Shown: positions 23,901-40,800 of the stretch, piece by piece
How the letters are laid out: each line of letters starts with the position of its first letter
How positions within the stretch are numbered: position 1 is the stretch's first letter
Assembly (NCBI GenBank): GCA_914767885.1
Contig: CAJZBQ010000001.1
Location: 186,001-250,000 of the forward strand
Length of the DNA stretch: 64,000 nt
Reading direction: 5' to 3'
Source of the DNA: Blepharisma stoltei
Taxonomy: Eukaryota > Ciliophora > Heterotrichea > Heterotrichida > Blepharismidae
Position numbers and translations under genes: made by a program
The notes under the pieces: model-generated
Told to the model about the DNA's origin: nothing
Database searches by the model: none
Seen by the model: the letters and a program-made list of their open reading frames with translations, nothing else

Positions 23901-26900
23901 TACCGACCAGAAAAAATATGGTACAGGGCACCTGCCTTATACAGTATAAGTCTGATTTGGTACCTTAAAACCATAAACGGAGACTTGTCATTTTCGTTTT
24001 TACTTTTCAAAAAAACTGACAAGTACAAATTAATTTTGAAAATTAAAATGGATGACCAATAATGATCTAAAATATTTCAGGGGCTATACAGATATATACA
24101 GAAATTATGCATCTGGAGAAGGGTCCATTGTGCTTTTAGACGCAGCTATCTCTATTTCTAACTCAAAAATCCACGAAAATTATGCAGAAAACACGAGCCC
24201 CGGAATTCTCTTGACCCTTTCCAGCGCCACTATCTCTGACAGCCAGATGTACTCCCAAAGCGGAAAACAAGGCTGCTTTGTATATGTATCCACGCAAAGC
24301 TACTTTGAAATTTCTAATTCTGATTTTACAGACGGCACTGCTTCTGGCTCTGGTGGGGCTATTTTTTCGATTTCTAGCACAATTAATATCAAGAACTGCC
24401 AGTTCATGAATATTTATGCCAATTCAGAAGGTGCCATTTTGGCGTACTCTGACTCTATCCTTAACATTCAAGGGTCAAACGTCTGAAACACTAGTTCTGA
24501 CATTTCAGGAGGCATTGTAGGCGCCTCTCACTCCCCCCTTTAAATTGGAACAAAAAATTTTGTTCCAATTTAAAGGGGGGTTAAGAAAATTTGTTTTTAA
24601 AAATAAAAACTCGAATTAGATTAATAAATTTGTTTAATAAAATGCTATTTACTCTTTATCCTTTAAAACAAAGCAAGATATGACTAAATTTTTTATTATT
24701 AATTAATACGACACTATTAATTGGTATCAAAACTATTTGCACAAAAATTATTATTTTTATTTATAAAAAAAAAAAATTAGAAAATTTATCGATCAAAGTG
24801 CTAATTTTGTTTAAATAAGATGCTATTTATACTCCATTCTTTAAAATAAAGCAAGAAATAAGTAAATTTTTGATTTTTCTAAATAATTCGCATTGAATTT
24901 ATAACAAAATTATTTAAATAAAAAATATCATTTTTATCAAAAATTAATTGTTTTTTAAAATTTAGCAATTAAGGATAATAAATTTATTTAAATAAAATGT
25001 TCTTTATACTCTATTCTTTAAATAAGAGCAAAATATAACTAAATTTTTATTTTAGTTAAGAAGAAACTTTTAACTTATATCAAAACTTTTTACATAAAAA
25101 TTATATAAAATTTTTTTATTATAACATTAAATTTTTTTTCCAATTTAAAGGGGTTTAAATTTACCAAATACGTGGAAATTTTACCTATATTTTGCTCCAA
25201 TTTAAAGGGGGGGAGTCAGAGCTCAATTTTAATCCAAAGTTCAAATTTCGACATGTTTTCTCATTCAGGGATGTATGGAGAAAAACTGCACAGTCTGTCT
25301 ATTTATGACTCTCGCTTTGATGACGGCCTTGGAGTATATGGAGGGTCTATTTACTGCTCAATGTGCAGCCAAGTCACTATCAAAAACAGTGAATTTTCTA
25401 ACTGTAATGCTACTATTGGTGGAGCTGTATATTTAATTACACAGTCAGATTTATTAATCTAAAATACTTATGTCATAGAAAACTCCAAATTTATAAAAAA
25501 TTCAGCAACTAATGGAGGAGCTGTCTATACAAATAACGTCAAATTGTCTGTCAAGAATTCTGAATTGAGGGAAAACACAGCACTTGCAGCTTATTCAACA
25601 CTTTATATTAAAATATAGCGTCGTTTTAATTTTCTGGTCTCCGGACCGAAAATTCATTTCTTGCATATTTTATTATGAGGTAGGTTTCCCTGGTGAAGTT
25701 ATCTTAGTTACGTCAGGGATGCAAGAGCAGCGAGGTTTTTCCTACCTGACTCATGACCTTAGTAAATCGAATTTCCCAGAAAGGTTCTACTCTAGGAGTG
25801 AAGACTAGAACCTTTAGGTTGCCTGACGGCAGCTGAGCTCAAAGAAGCCCAAACTTCAGGAACTGCCGCCATCATCGCAAAAAATGTCAAGGTAGCCGCA
25901 CTTGGGGTTTGAAAAAGATGACACGAATTCACCCCAGAGCAGTTTTTAAGACAGCTATGCTAGCAAGCAAACTAGTAGTGTACAGAAGAATCTTAATAAT
26001 TTTAATTGAATTGATTCAACACTTGTAGGAGGAGCTGTGCAGTATGGAATTGGAGGAGGGCTCTTCTTGAACTGCAGAGATGTGGATATTTGTGCATTTA
26101 ATTTGACAAATAATCTCTTTATCGAAAACGAGGCAAGCTATAACGGGGGAGCTTATTCTTGGAATGACATTATGCCTTCAGTATCTGGAAACACTTTTAC
26201 GAATAACTCAGCTGCATATGGCTCTGATGTGTCGTCATACCCAATTTCAATGACTCCTATCTACACTTCTACAGGAAATTCGACAAGAAGATTAGAAGAT
26301 ACCCCAGTACTGGCAAGCTTAAATGGGATGGCGTCAGGACAGATGACGTCGATACCACTATCTATTGCCCTGGTTGATCATGATAGGAATGTGGCTAAAA
26401 CTGATAACTCAAGCCAAGCAGAGCTGCAGCCAACTGACAGCTTGACTACAATTGGAGGAATTACCAAAGTGACAGCTGTACAAGGAGTTTTTTATTTCGA
26501 TGAATTTATTATTGTTGGTACCCTGGGAATAAAACTCAAATAAAGGTCTATACGTCTGCAATATACGTCTCAAAAGCAGAGAAAGCTCATGATAGCGCGG
26601 TTTACAATTCAGAAATTTTTATTAATGTTACATTTAGACTATGCCAACTTGGAGAGGCCACTGTAGGGGCGACATGCAAAGTCTGTGAGGCAAATTACTA
26701 CAGTCTAAACCCTAAGAACCCCTCTTGTCTCGCTTGCCCTGACGGCGGAATCTGCTTTGGAAACTACACGATGGCGCCTAAGTCTGGATACTGGAGAGAC
26801 AACAAGTACACAAATGTCTTTTGGAAGTGTCCGAACTCAGATGCATGCTTAGGCTCAACCAACCCAAACAATATCTCTTACACAGGTGAGTGTTCAGGCA

Positions 26901-28541
26901 GCTACAAAGGAAACATGTGTCAGTCTTGTGAATATGGCTACTCAAAGACAGGCGATGACACCTGCAGTCCTTGCCCAGACAAAGCCACAAACAGTATGAG
27001 AATTATTGGGATCTTCATCGCGCTTATTATCCTTGGTGCAATTATGGTCAAATCTACAAGAGACTCTGCCTTTGTCCCAAAGTCCCTGACTTCTGTGTAT
27101 ATCAAAATCTTTATGAACTACCTGCAGCTGGTCATGCTTGTGACTACTATTAACCTAAACTGGCCAAGTCTAGTCCTACAAGTCTTTTCAACACAAAACA
27201 GCGCTGGGTCAGTGAGTGACCAAGTCTTTTCCTTTGACTGCTTTTTACAAACCAGCGAAAGTGACCCAGACCAATACTATTTCAACGAGCTGATACTTAT
27301 GAGTCTGATGCCGATCGGAATATCTCTACTTGCTCTGGTCATTTGGGTTTTTATCGACCTTAAGCGTAAAAGTTTCAAGGATTTTACGAACGACTATCTA
27401 CCTGCATTATTTTGCTATTTATCGTGCACCCGAACATTGTAAAGATGATTTTTGGTTCGTTCAATTGCAAGCAAATAAATTCTGGAGAATACTGACTCAA
27501 TGACAATCTTGATATTAGATGCTGGAGCAGTAAGCATTTATTTTATTTGTTTATAGTTTCTATTCCAGCTGCTATAGTTTGGGGAATTGGAATCCCAGCT
27601 GTTTGTTTGCTGAATCTCATGAAGAATAAGAGAAGACTGAACGAATTAAACGTTAGACTTAAATTTGGGTTCTTTTTCAATGGGTATACAGCCTCGTGCT
27701 ACTATTGGGAATTCATTATTTTGTATAGAAAAATATTGATTATATGCTGCTCGGTGTTTCTGGCTAATATTTCAGTCAGCGTTCAAGCACTTACGGTAGC
27801 GATCGTACTTGCGACTAGCCTTCATCTGCAGTACAGGTACCGACCTTATAACGGAAGACCTTTGAACAAAATGGAGCTTCGGTCTGTCCTTGTATCCTCT
27901 ATCACCATTTATTGTGGACTTTACTACCTAACTAATGACCTTGACGACTGGAGCAGCCTAATTTTCTTTTTACTCATTGTCATAATGAACCTATATTTCT
28001 TATACTTCTGGCTCACAAAGATTTTTCACGCAGGGCTTCTCATGGTCGGTGAAAAGATCCCCTTCATACGAAAATTAATGGGCCACAAGCCTGATGGTTT
28101 TGATGATGAAATTTTCTACAACCCAAAGAAAGGTCACGTGTTTTCAAATGACGGGGAAAAGATGTTTTCAATGTTACATAACATGAAAGAGACAAAAGAG
28201 CGCCCAAGCCTTTTGACCCGAAATACACCATGGCTGATATGTTTATAAGTGTAATTCCAGAATTTGAGGCGGGAAAAGAACTCTCAGTTGGCAACTATGA
28301 GAGCCAAGACTCGATATCTGAGTACCAGACGAGTAGTGTTTTTGAATCAGAAAGAGAAAGACATACAACATCTACACTTCAGGAGATGAGTGGAGAAGTC
28401 CGTGATGAGGAAAGTAGAGAGCTAAGAGCAGGGGAAAGTGAAGAAGAGATTGATGAAAATGAGATTAAGCCAGAGATAAATGACTCTTCAGTTGAGGAGA
28501 TAAGAGTTCCTTATACAAAAGAAAAAGTTAAAAATAAATAA
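17995..28541 (+). CDS. LNR / beta-helix / multi-TM protein (gene L), interrupted by IESs
   Basis: Start ATG 17995-17997 with signal peptide (MVFAAIIALIVAVQA); stop TAA at 28539-28541. Order: Notch-type LNR repeats with CNYDxGDC signatures (18130-19260); a Cys-rich block (20103-20520); a long beta-helix with GGA-x-Y and F-x-x-N repeats (20520-26250), like Pmp/adhesin-type pectate-lyase folds; a GCC2/EGF-like Cys-rich segment (26640-26990); 8 or so membrane segments (27000-28060) with LFIVHPNIVK, CWSSKH and RPYNGRPLN; and an acidic tail. The membrane module matches that of the R receptors. Insertions at 18304-18432, about 18840-19073, 19267-20099, 22596-23036, about 23862-24083, 24531-25215 and about 25600-25905 must be removed. 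Frame breaks near 21140, 23785, 26520, 27380 and 28215, mostly next to short homopolymers, and an in-frame TAA at 25460, mean either read errors or early decay. Probably a large surface or adhesion protein. Confidence 0.65.
18088..18102 (+). other. 15-nt intron, GC-AG
   Basis: GCAAGAAAAACTTAG interrupts the frame with a TAG. Removing it joins CPSGV to RGDNYCD. The same position in the minus-strand LNR copy holds the 15-nt GTAAGATCTATATAG (44842-44856), joining CPKRN to RGDDYCD. Equal length and position argue for a true intron with a GC donor here. Confidence 0.7.
18304..18432. other. IES in an LNR repeat of gene L (129 bp)
   Basis: TTA flanks at 18301-18303 and 18433-18435. Removing 132 bp (interval plus one TTA) joins CGYD-L to GDCGFC and exactly restores the LNR signature, as seen uninterrupted in the minus-strand copy (CGFDLGDCGYC). 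The left end is CCCTCCCACAG; the right end is not its mirror. Confidence 0.8.
18840..19073. other. Repeat-type IES in gene L
   Basis: Lies between TACGAT (18838) and TATGAT (19074) and splits CNYD|CGDC. Joining within this near-duplicate restores CNYDCGDCASGC. About 180 bp of it is clearly homologous to the insertion at 23862-24083 in the same gene (shared 'ccataaacggaga', 'tttcaaaaaaactgacaagt', 'gatctaaaatatttcag'), so this is a small repeated element family within one gene. Confidence 0.7.
19267..20099. mobile_element. C-rich MITE, TTTAAATTG type, in gene L, carrying a nested element
   Basis: Flanked by TTA (19264-19266 and 20100-20102). The left end has the TTTAAGTTGGAAC hairpin, the right end CCAATTTAAAGGG. 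Excision gives CAYDQL-SDDPDKRC and opens a frame that continues through a Cys/Trp-rich segment with several TGA Trp codons. A GTGAGTGAAC-type element occupies 19381-19746. Confidence 0.8.
19381..19746. mobile_element. Nested C-rich MITE, GTGAGCGAAC type (inverted)
   Basis: Flanked by TTA (19378-19380 and 19747-19749) inside the 19267-20099 element. The hairpin end (CTCCGTGAGTGAACAAA) is on the right, so the family core (19490-19630) runs in the opposite direction to the R2 copy. The interior insertion is younger than the outer element. Confidence 0.8.
22596..23036 (+). mobile_element. SINE-like GC-rich insertion S1 in gene L
   Basis: A perfect 13-bp target duplication, TATTAAGAATAAA, lies at 22583-22595 and 23024-23036. 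Removal of 441 bp restores FIKNK-ALSSGGA in the beta-helix frame. The insertion starts near AAAATGGCGATAGCG, is GC-rich, lacks a long frame and ends in an AT-rich tail (TTAATTAACATTAAAATTAA). Start and tail resemble S2-S4. A long duplication and A/T tail point to a non-LTR-mobilised SINE-type element; a tRNA-derived promoter is not convincing. Confidence 0.8.
23862..24083. other. Repeat-type IES in gene L, second copy
   Basis: Bounded by TATAGC on the left and GCTATA on the right (a small inverted repeat with TATA flanks). Homologous to 18840-19073. It separates LGTSSAPSYINSI from RNYASGEGS. The join is off frame by one base, as at other homopolymer sites in this gene, so exact ends are uncertain. 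Confidence 0.6.
24531..25215. mobile_element. C-rich MITE, TTTAAATTG type, in gene L
   Basis: Flanked by TCA (24528-24530 and 25216-25218), showing that the 3-bp target is TNA rather than strictly TA. The left hairpin TTTAAATTGGAAC is perfect. The interior contains three diverged copies of a roughly 150-bp unit (for example 'gctatttatactc' and 'ataactaaatttt'). Excision gives VGAS-QSSILIQSSNF in frame. Confidence 0.8.
25600..25905. mobile_element. GC-rich insertion in gene L, boundaries uncertain
   Basis: The beta-helix frame ends after ENTALAAYS and resumes by about 25990 (NNFNWIDSTLVGGAV). The intervening sequence is GC-rich and contains a long inverted stretch around AGAACCTTTAGG / AAGGTTCTACT. 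A possible short duplication, GCACTTG, occurs at about 25582 and 25900. No clean in-frame join was found. Confidence 0.4.
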
Positions 28542-29153
28542 GATAACTTTCAGATTTCAGATAAATATCAAAAATTAAAAATTTAATTTATTCATTTTTA
28601 AAAATATTGAAGTTTTGGCTGAAGTAAATAGCCTAATATGCTAAAAAACTCTTATTAATACTCGATTTTGCTTAAGTATCAGTAAAGCCTTTTATATTTT
28701 TAGAGAGCAAGCCACTATGTAGCCATTTAAAAGAGTGATAATTTGAGAAATTCAAAAAGATTACATAAGAGTGAGAGAATTTGAGCAAACAAGAAAATTT
28801 GTCATTTAGTGAGATATGGCATATATATAGAAACTAAAAGCAATAAAATTTTAGTTGATTTAGAATTTAAATATATTATAAATGTGAAAATAAGCAATTT
28901 GGCTGAATAATAATTTCGAAAGGCATATAAAAGGGAATATATCATCCTCAGGGATTCTTAAATAAATCATTTATTTAGTTTCACAATTCTTGTAATAAAA
29001 TTAGCTTTAAAATTCTGCTATCCTAATAACATTTAGATAGCAGAAAGCCTGAGCATAATAGTTTGCTAATAAGCAGCGATTTTAAAAAGATAAATTATTT
29101 AAACTATTAATAACTTTATATTTAAAATTCCTCTAGACCTCATTTTCATAAAT
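28542..29153. other. Intergenic, duplicated 3' flank of R3-type genes
   Basis: The stretch from about 28740 to 29150 matches 11690-12400 downstream of R3. No gene seen. Confidence 0.45.
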
Positions 29154-30331
29154 CTAAAGAATCATAGATTGATTAGAAAAACTGCTGAAGGCCCTTTTTC
29201 TCATAGAAGACATAAGGTGCCTTGCTGCTTTTTCTTTATTCATTTTATTTATTTGATCTGCTGATATTTTTTTGCTTAATGCGAACCTGAATAAAAGAGC
29301 AATATTTGGAGGACGTTCTGAATATAGTAACCCAGGACAGTATTTTTTCTGTATTAGCACACCAACAACCAATAGAAATGCCCATCCAACATATTGAAGC
29401 AAGGTTAATATTTCTAATAACCCATCATTGGTGAACTCATATATAGAAGAAATACCCACACTTCAAATAGCAGCTATCATGATTTCGCAAGACGCATGTA
29501 CCACAAAGATTTATGGCTTTTTTGCTACTTTTATTGGGCTAATTTTTTTTAATAATATCATGATCTCTATAGAAACAATATTATATTAAAAATCAGAAAA
29601 AATAGGCAAAAACGAGTAAAAAATAGGTAATAAGTACCAAAAAATTTGCTTTGTGGTGGAGGCGTTACAAACGGCCAACAGCTATATATGAAATGCATAG
29701 TCAAAGATTGCATCTGCTATAATTATACGGTTTTTCTTTAAAAATGCTAAAATGATAAAGGACATTATGAGCAAAATATATATTATTCCATACAGTGATG
29801 GCTGGTGGGCCAGTATTGTATTGTTGAGTACCACTATAATAGCCTGGAATCCACGCTTTTCAAGTAAAAATGTCAGCCTAACCTGCACATTTGAGCTTGA
29901 AACTGCATAATCCCAAAATGGCTTTAAATGCATTGCAACAGGCAGGTATAGAACTAATGTAATAATTGATAGAACTACTAATTTAATATGTGAGTCTTTC
30001 CAACAAAATATAGTGCAATCTTCTTCCATAAAACTGTCTGTAATTTCATTACCTATGCTTTGGTCACATTGGAATACCCCTAATAAAGTAAAGATTATTG
30101 GTGTATAGAATATATTCCAAAGAAAAGGGATTATTCATTCAGGAATTTTCTCATAAATATTCAAAAAAAATAGTTCTATTCTTCCCTGCCATCTTCAAAG
30201 ACTCTGGCTAAAAATAATTATGATAAAAGAAAATATTAAGCTTGCATAAAAATAAGATATAAAAGAGAGTTTAGGAGATCCTAAGTCTAATCGAAACATA
30301 GAAATCTTCACCAATTTGTTTGAGTACTGGT
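29154..30331 (-). pseudogene. Receptor copy R4, C-terminal membrane module only
   Basis: Close paralog of the last third of R3 (EEDCTIFCWKDSH, RPYN-type PYNYS region, GWAFLLVVGVLIQ, INKMNKE). The 5' end stops near 30331, where the sequence switches to the region found upstream of R3 (compare 30335-30420 with 16383-16480). About 3 kb of ectodomain has therefore been deleted between two homologous R3-like flanks. A TAG replaces a Gln codon near the C terminus (29154-29156), a frame break occurs near 29740, and a 208-bp MITE interrupts it. Not expected to be functional. Confidence 0.8.
29478..29685. mobile_element. MITE with 7-8 bp duplication in R4
   Basis: CAGCTAT is duplicated at 29471-29477 and 29679-29685; the empty site is seen in R3 near 12750 (AACAGCTATATATG). 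Ends are imperfect inverted repeats around ACCACAAAG / CTTTGTGGT. A target of 7-8 bp suggests an hAT-like mobiliser, unlike the TNA-type elements. Confidence 0.65.
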
Positions 30332-30654
30332 TTTCTTTTGGCGTTTAGACATAAGTTTGAAGTTGGGATTGAACAGATTAAGCAAAGCCAATAAAGTATT
30401 ACAAATTTCTAAAAAGATTGCTTTTAAAATTTGTATTAGTAAATTGAAGTATAGATAACAATTTTACAAGAAAAAATATCAAATAGTTAATAAAATTAAT
30501 TTTAAATTTGAAATTAAACACTAAATGATTACTTTATTAAAAAAAATTAAATGAAAAAATGAAGGCAGTTTAAGGTTTTTAATGCTGATTTATTACAGCC
30601 CTGAGTTAATGTAATATTGATGATATTAAATTAAATTGTTTAATGAATAAATTT

Positions 30655-36213
<5,559 letters not shown>

Positions 36214-36860
36214 TTTTGATTTTTTTTATTTTAATAAAAATATCAGAACTAGAAAAACCGGTTCAGGGAAGTTATAAAGTAGTCATAAAAATTGTATTCA
36301 ATATAAAGTTCCTATAAACTTTAAGTTAAGATATGCAGCAAATCATGCATGCATACTTATTCAGAGGTTATAAGACCTTTTATGGGGGGCCAAAGCTTGC
36401 CGCGTTAGGCCTTAAGGCCTTGATTACCCGCCGCTAGTGACAGCAAGGTAGTTTATCTCTACATCTTGCACCCGCTGTCTTGGCCAGAGCACCGGTCTTC
36501 GATGCGATTACACCCCAATTAACTTTTATAAGTCCGATGAGCTGCGGACTTGCTTCTATCTTGCCTCAGAGATCCACTCTCTGCCAACTCTGAATTGAGC
36601 GGAGACTCGTGCAGCCTACACTATCCAACCTTCGTCCCATGCAGGTCTATCTCGCCAGCCATCCTATCCCAGGAGTCCAGATCCATAGGCCATAGCAGGG
36701 CTCGGCTTGAGGAAAAGCTCAAGGTCTGCTGAGCCAAAAAACCTCACCTTAGGAGAAATAATAATTTAATTTAAGTATCCTCTAGGCCAGTCGAGCATGC
36801 TTCCATAGACATTTATTTCTGGTATGCAGCAAATCAACTTATTATTTACTCAATATTTTG
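36214..36860. other. Intergenic with GC-rich insertion
   Basis: 36385-36760 is markedly GC-rich (starts GGGGGGCCAAAGCTTGCC) against an AT-rich background; frames in it have no recognisable content. Probably a repeat or retroelement relic; no target duplication found. Confidence 0.35.
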
Positions 36861-37160
36861 TTGATAGCTATGACGAAAAATTATTTGAAAATTCTAAATA
36901 AGGTCATAAAATAACAAGGAAGACGAAGAGTTTTAGTTTTATTCAATTTTATATAAAACTTAAAAAAAGCCCCTTCTCTATTAATCCGAGTTTAGCAATG
37001 GCAGATGTGTTTATAGGTACGGTTCCAAAAGCTCTTGAAATTGTATAAAGTCTATTATCATACTATACATTGTAAAAACTCTGATTACGATTTAAAATTG
37101 TAACTTTCAGCTGAAAGTATAAAAGGAGTGCGAATGGACAAAAGCTTGATGAATAGGAGC
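36860..37160 (+). pseudogene. Fragment of gene L tail
   Basis: Remnants equivalent to the cytosolic tail of gene L (NPSLAMADVFIG, against DPKYTMADMFIS in gene L), with frame breaks. It parallels the longer fragments at 43040-44046 and 51170-52252. Confidence 0.6.
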
Positions 37161-37889
37161 TCTTTCTATTTTTGAATCTTGGTCAAGTATTTAAAGCATG
37201 TTGTTCAGTTTCTCTATCTAAACACATTCCACAAAAATCATTTGAATTTTCATTCTTTTTAATATCGCATTTTCAAATCTTTAAAGGAGCTATTCCTCTG
37301 CGTCATTGGGCTTTAATCCTGGTTTCCTCTACTAAATTTATAAAAAAAATTTTTTTGATTTTCCTTTTTTTGTTTAAAAGATATTAATTATAATAAAGAG
37401 TTATTAAAAAAGTTATTAAAGCTCGATATTTAAGCTTGATGAAGAATTTAGATCTTGACTACTAGAAAAATTATTTCTTGCAACTTCCTTTCTTATTTTA
37501 TTGATATAGCTTAAGACCCTTTATAGATTTTTTAACAGTAATACTTATGATTATTAATCAGGCAACGAAAATATTAATAATCACTTATATATTAAAATTT
37601 TTTCATGAAAAATTTTTGTTTACTCAAAGGGGGTTTTATGGCAAAAAATATTTTCCCAATTTTTTTGTTCGCTCACGGAGGGGAGTAAATAGGAAATGAT
37701 CAGCCAAAGATTCATCCTGCTATAATTTTAAGAGTTTTGCTTTAAAATAATTACAATTAAGATAAGTAGAAGGATAATGCAGCAAAACCATCATCAGCCC
37801 AGGCTCAAATTTTCTGATATATACATTGTAAAAAATCTAGACTATTGCGCATTTTATTTAAGAATAATAAAGTGTTATTAAAGAAGCTA
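37161..37889. other. Mosaic of receptor and repeat fragments
   Basis: 37170-37400 is repeated at 52870-53070. 37420-37520 (minus) encodes a receptor C terminus (INKIRKE...NNFSSSQDLNS). 37510-37560 is the outer part of a TTAAG-ended MITE, 37590-37686 the right end of a C-rich MITE, 37687-37790 (minus) a receptor membrane segment, and then a gene L tail piece. The order matches R7 and R8, so this is a deleted relic of another duplication unit. Confidence 0.6.
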
Positions 37890-40800
37890 TTAATACTGGA
37901 TATTTAATCTTGATAAAGAATTTGGAGTTTGACGATAAGAAAAATTATTTCTTGAAGATTCATTTCTTATTACATTGATATCGGCTGCTGAAACATGGCT
38001 TCCCATTAAGAATTTGAAAAATATTGTAATGTCTGCTGATTTGTCAGTAATTAGTAAATTTGGAAGCCATTTATATTGAATTATTATCCCAGCTACTATC
38101 AAGATAAGCCAGAGTGAATATTGCACCATAGACCATAATAGTATGGAATCAAATTTTATGAGTCAATAAACAGATGATAAAATAAAATTACACAAGATTG
38201 CTAAATAGGAAATGATCAGCCAAAGATTCATCCTGCTATAATTATAAGAGTTTTGCTTTAAGCTAATCGCAATTAGGATAAGTAGAAGGATAATGCAGCA
38301 AAGACCATGTAAGGATTCATTATAAATCTTTATCGTCTTATTCATAGAAACTATGATTACTTGAAAAATAGACTTTTCTATAAAAAAAAGCGGATTTGTT
38401 TTGATATTAATATGATCATTAATATTCTCATAATATTCCCGAAAATAAATTGCCAAAGGGATATAAATGCCCAAAAAAAATATTGAAAGAGCTCCTCATA
38501 TAGAGTATTTTTGGGTTCAGCAATATGTTGTACAATCATTTTTTATAAAAGAATCAGTAATGCTCGAGCCTATTCCTTTATCACATTGAAAAATGCTTAA
38601 AAGGACAGAAATCATTGGAATAAATAAGAAATTTCCAATTATAGGTAGCAAAAGTAAAGATATTTTTCTAGCATGTCTCAACATCCAACTATTAAGTATT
38701 TTCAGTTTAAATAATAAAATAAAAGCTGAAAATATTCAATAGCAAGCAATAACCATTGCAGAATATATATAAATTCAGTACATATCTCCTGTACCTGAAG
38801 AATTAAAATGGATAAGCGAATAGCTACAAGCTTTTGATAATAATATATATAAATCACTTATATCTGGCCCTTGAGATATAAATTGGAAAAAATCAGCAGC
38901 GATAATTCCCATAAGAATATAATCTTCAAAATGTATATGGGCAGCTGTGGTCAATTTTTTTATCGTGATATTTTTTCAAAACTTTTTTCATATAATAAGT
39001 GCTATAACGATTGTAAAAGCTACCACTGCAGCTGATATTCCATATAGTATTTTAGCGCCACTATTGGAATTAGAAATTTTGCTTTTAGGAAATGGGCAGC
39101 CATTTTCATACACTATTGTATCTGTAGGTATTGCTGTTGTGTTATCATATCACAAAATGCTTTTATATAAAGTAATCAATTGAGCACTACTAAGGTCATA
39201 TTTCCCTGCAAAGTCTTCGTATAGAGATTGAATTCTCTCGTCCCATCTCAAGCTGTATATGCCTAGAGTTGGAAAACTTCTCTGATTACCTCCAGACTCA
39301 ATAGACACAGTCCCAGAACAGCCTAAAAACTTTTGCTTTCTCAGGTTTTTATTTAGCACTTCATAGTTCTTACTCCTCATTCCGTGAGCAAACAAACCAT
39401 TGGAAAAATTCCTATTTTTTGCAAAAAAACCCACCCTCATGAGTCTCTAGATAATTGCATTTTAAAACATAAATTTTAGAAATTGCATAAATATTTGCTT
39501 TCCATTTTTAATAATTTTTTAAAAACACTTTACTATAAAATTATAAATGTTTTTTTTAAATTAACCCCCTTTGTGAGCGAGCAAAATTTTTTTTGTTCGC
39601 ACGGAGGGGGAGTTAACATTCTCGCCTTGCTTTATCGTAAATTCAATTCCATTTAAAAGTAGCATCGCAGCATCAAAAGCCCAGCAGCCAAAATCTGTAT
39701 AATTTCCATACTTCTTTACAAAACCATTTTTAAGCATTTCTCCATATTCCCCAATCCATTCAGTTTGCGCTATCACAATTCCTCCATACGCAATCTCCAA
39801 AAGCTTTCTTCTTTGTTCAATATCAGTCTCTAACGATAATCCATATGCAATCCTATTGTTGCACAACAAAATTAGATCCCCTTGTCTTAATCCTGCATCA
39901 TAAAAGCTTTCGAATATATATAATGCAAAAGGAGGACTCAGAAATATTACAAAAAGCCTTACTTTTAGGCTTATTATTTCAGCAAACCAGTCCTTTCATA
40001 TTGGATATTTATCTCTAGTATAATTGTCTATTTTTTGTAGGTCAGGCCTATTAGCAATTTTAATATTGAATTTTTCTGCCAACGCAATAAAATATAAATA
40101 AGTGTTTTTATTATTATCGTCATAAAGCACGATAATATTTTTTCAGCCGAAAACAACAGCCAGGTCCAATATGACTTTCGAGTTAAATCTTTCATCTTTT
40201 ACAATAGTCATAAATTCAGGAAAAGCAGTTTTATTTTGAGTAAGGCTTGAAGTCGCATATGGAGAAACGTTAGGGATTGAACTATTTAGAGATCTTAAAG
40301 CGTATAAGTATAAAATGCTAGTTCATGGAGCAAATGAAGTTAGAAAGCCAACAGCAGGAATTGTCACTAATTTAGCAAGACAAGAAAAACCGCTTGCTTG
40401 GTCATATAAGATCACGGCACAATTGCAAGGTGTGGTTGTTATTTTAAAGCCATCTAATGAGTGAAGGGTTTTATAGTAGTCTAAAGCATAAAATTCTCCA
40501 ATTGATATTGTATCTAGATCAGATAGACCTAAACCTGAACTATCGTATCATATATTGATAGAAGTAGTGGGAGAGTTTGGAATTGCTAGTGAATCTCCTG
40601 GATATTTTAAAGGGTTCATTATGTATAATGTATCGTTAGCAATACTCCCGGTTCCTTCACACGACGACTATTTCATAACGACTATTTTTTTTTGGCCTAT
40701 TTTTTTTTGGCCTATTTTTTTTTGGCCTATTTTTTTTTGGCCTATTTGTTTTGGCCTATTTTTTTTTGGCCTATTTTGTTTTCACCTATTTTTTTTTAAT

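Noticed and set aside
36550-36732. 60-codon frame in GC-rich DNA as a gene
   Set aside because: Composition-driven frame in a GC-rich insertion; no recognisable content.
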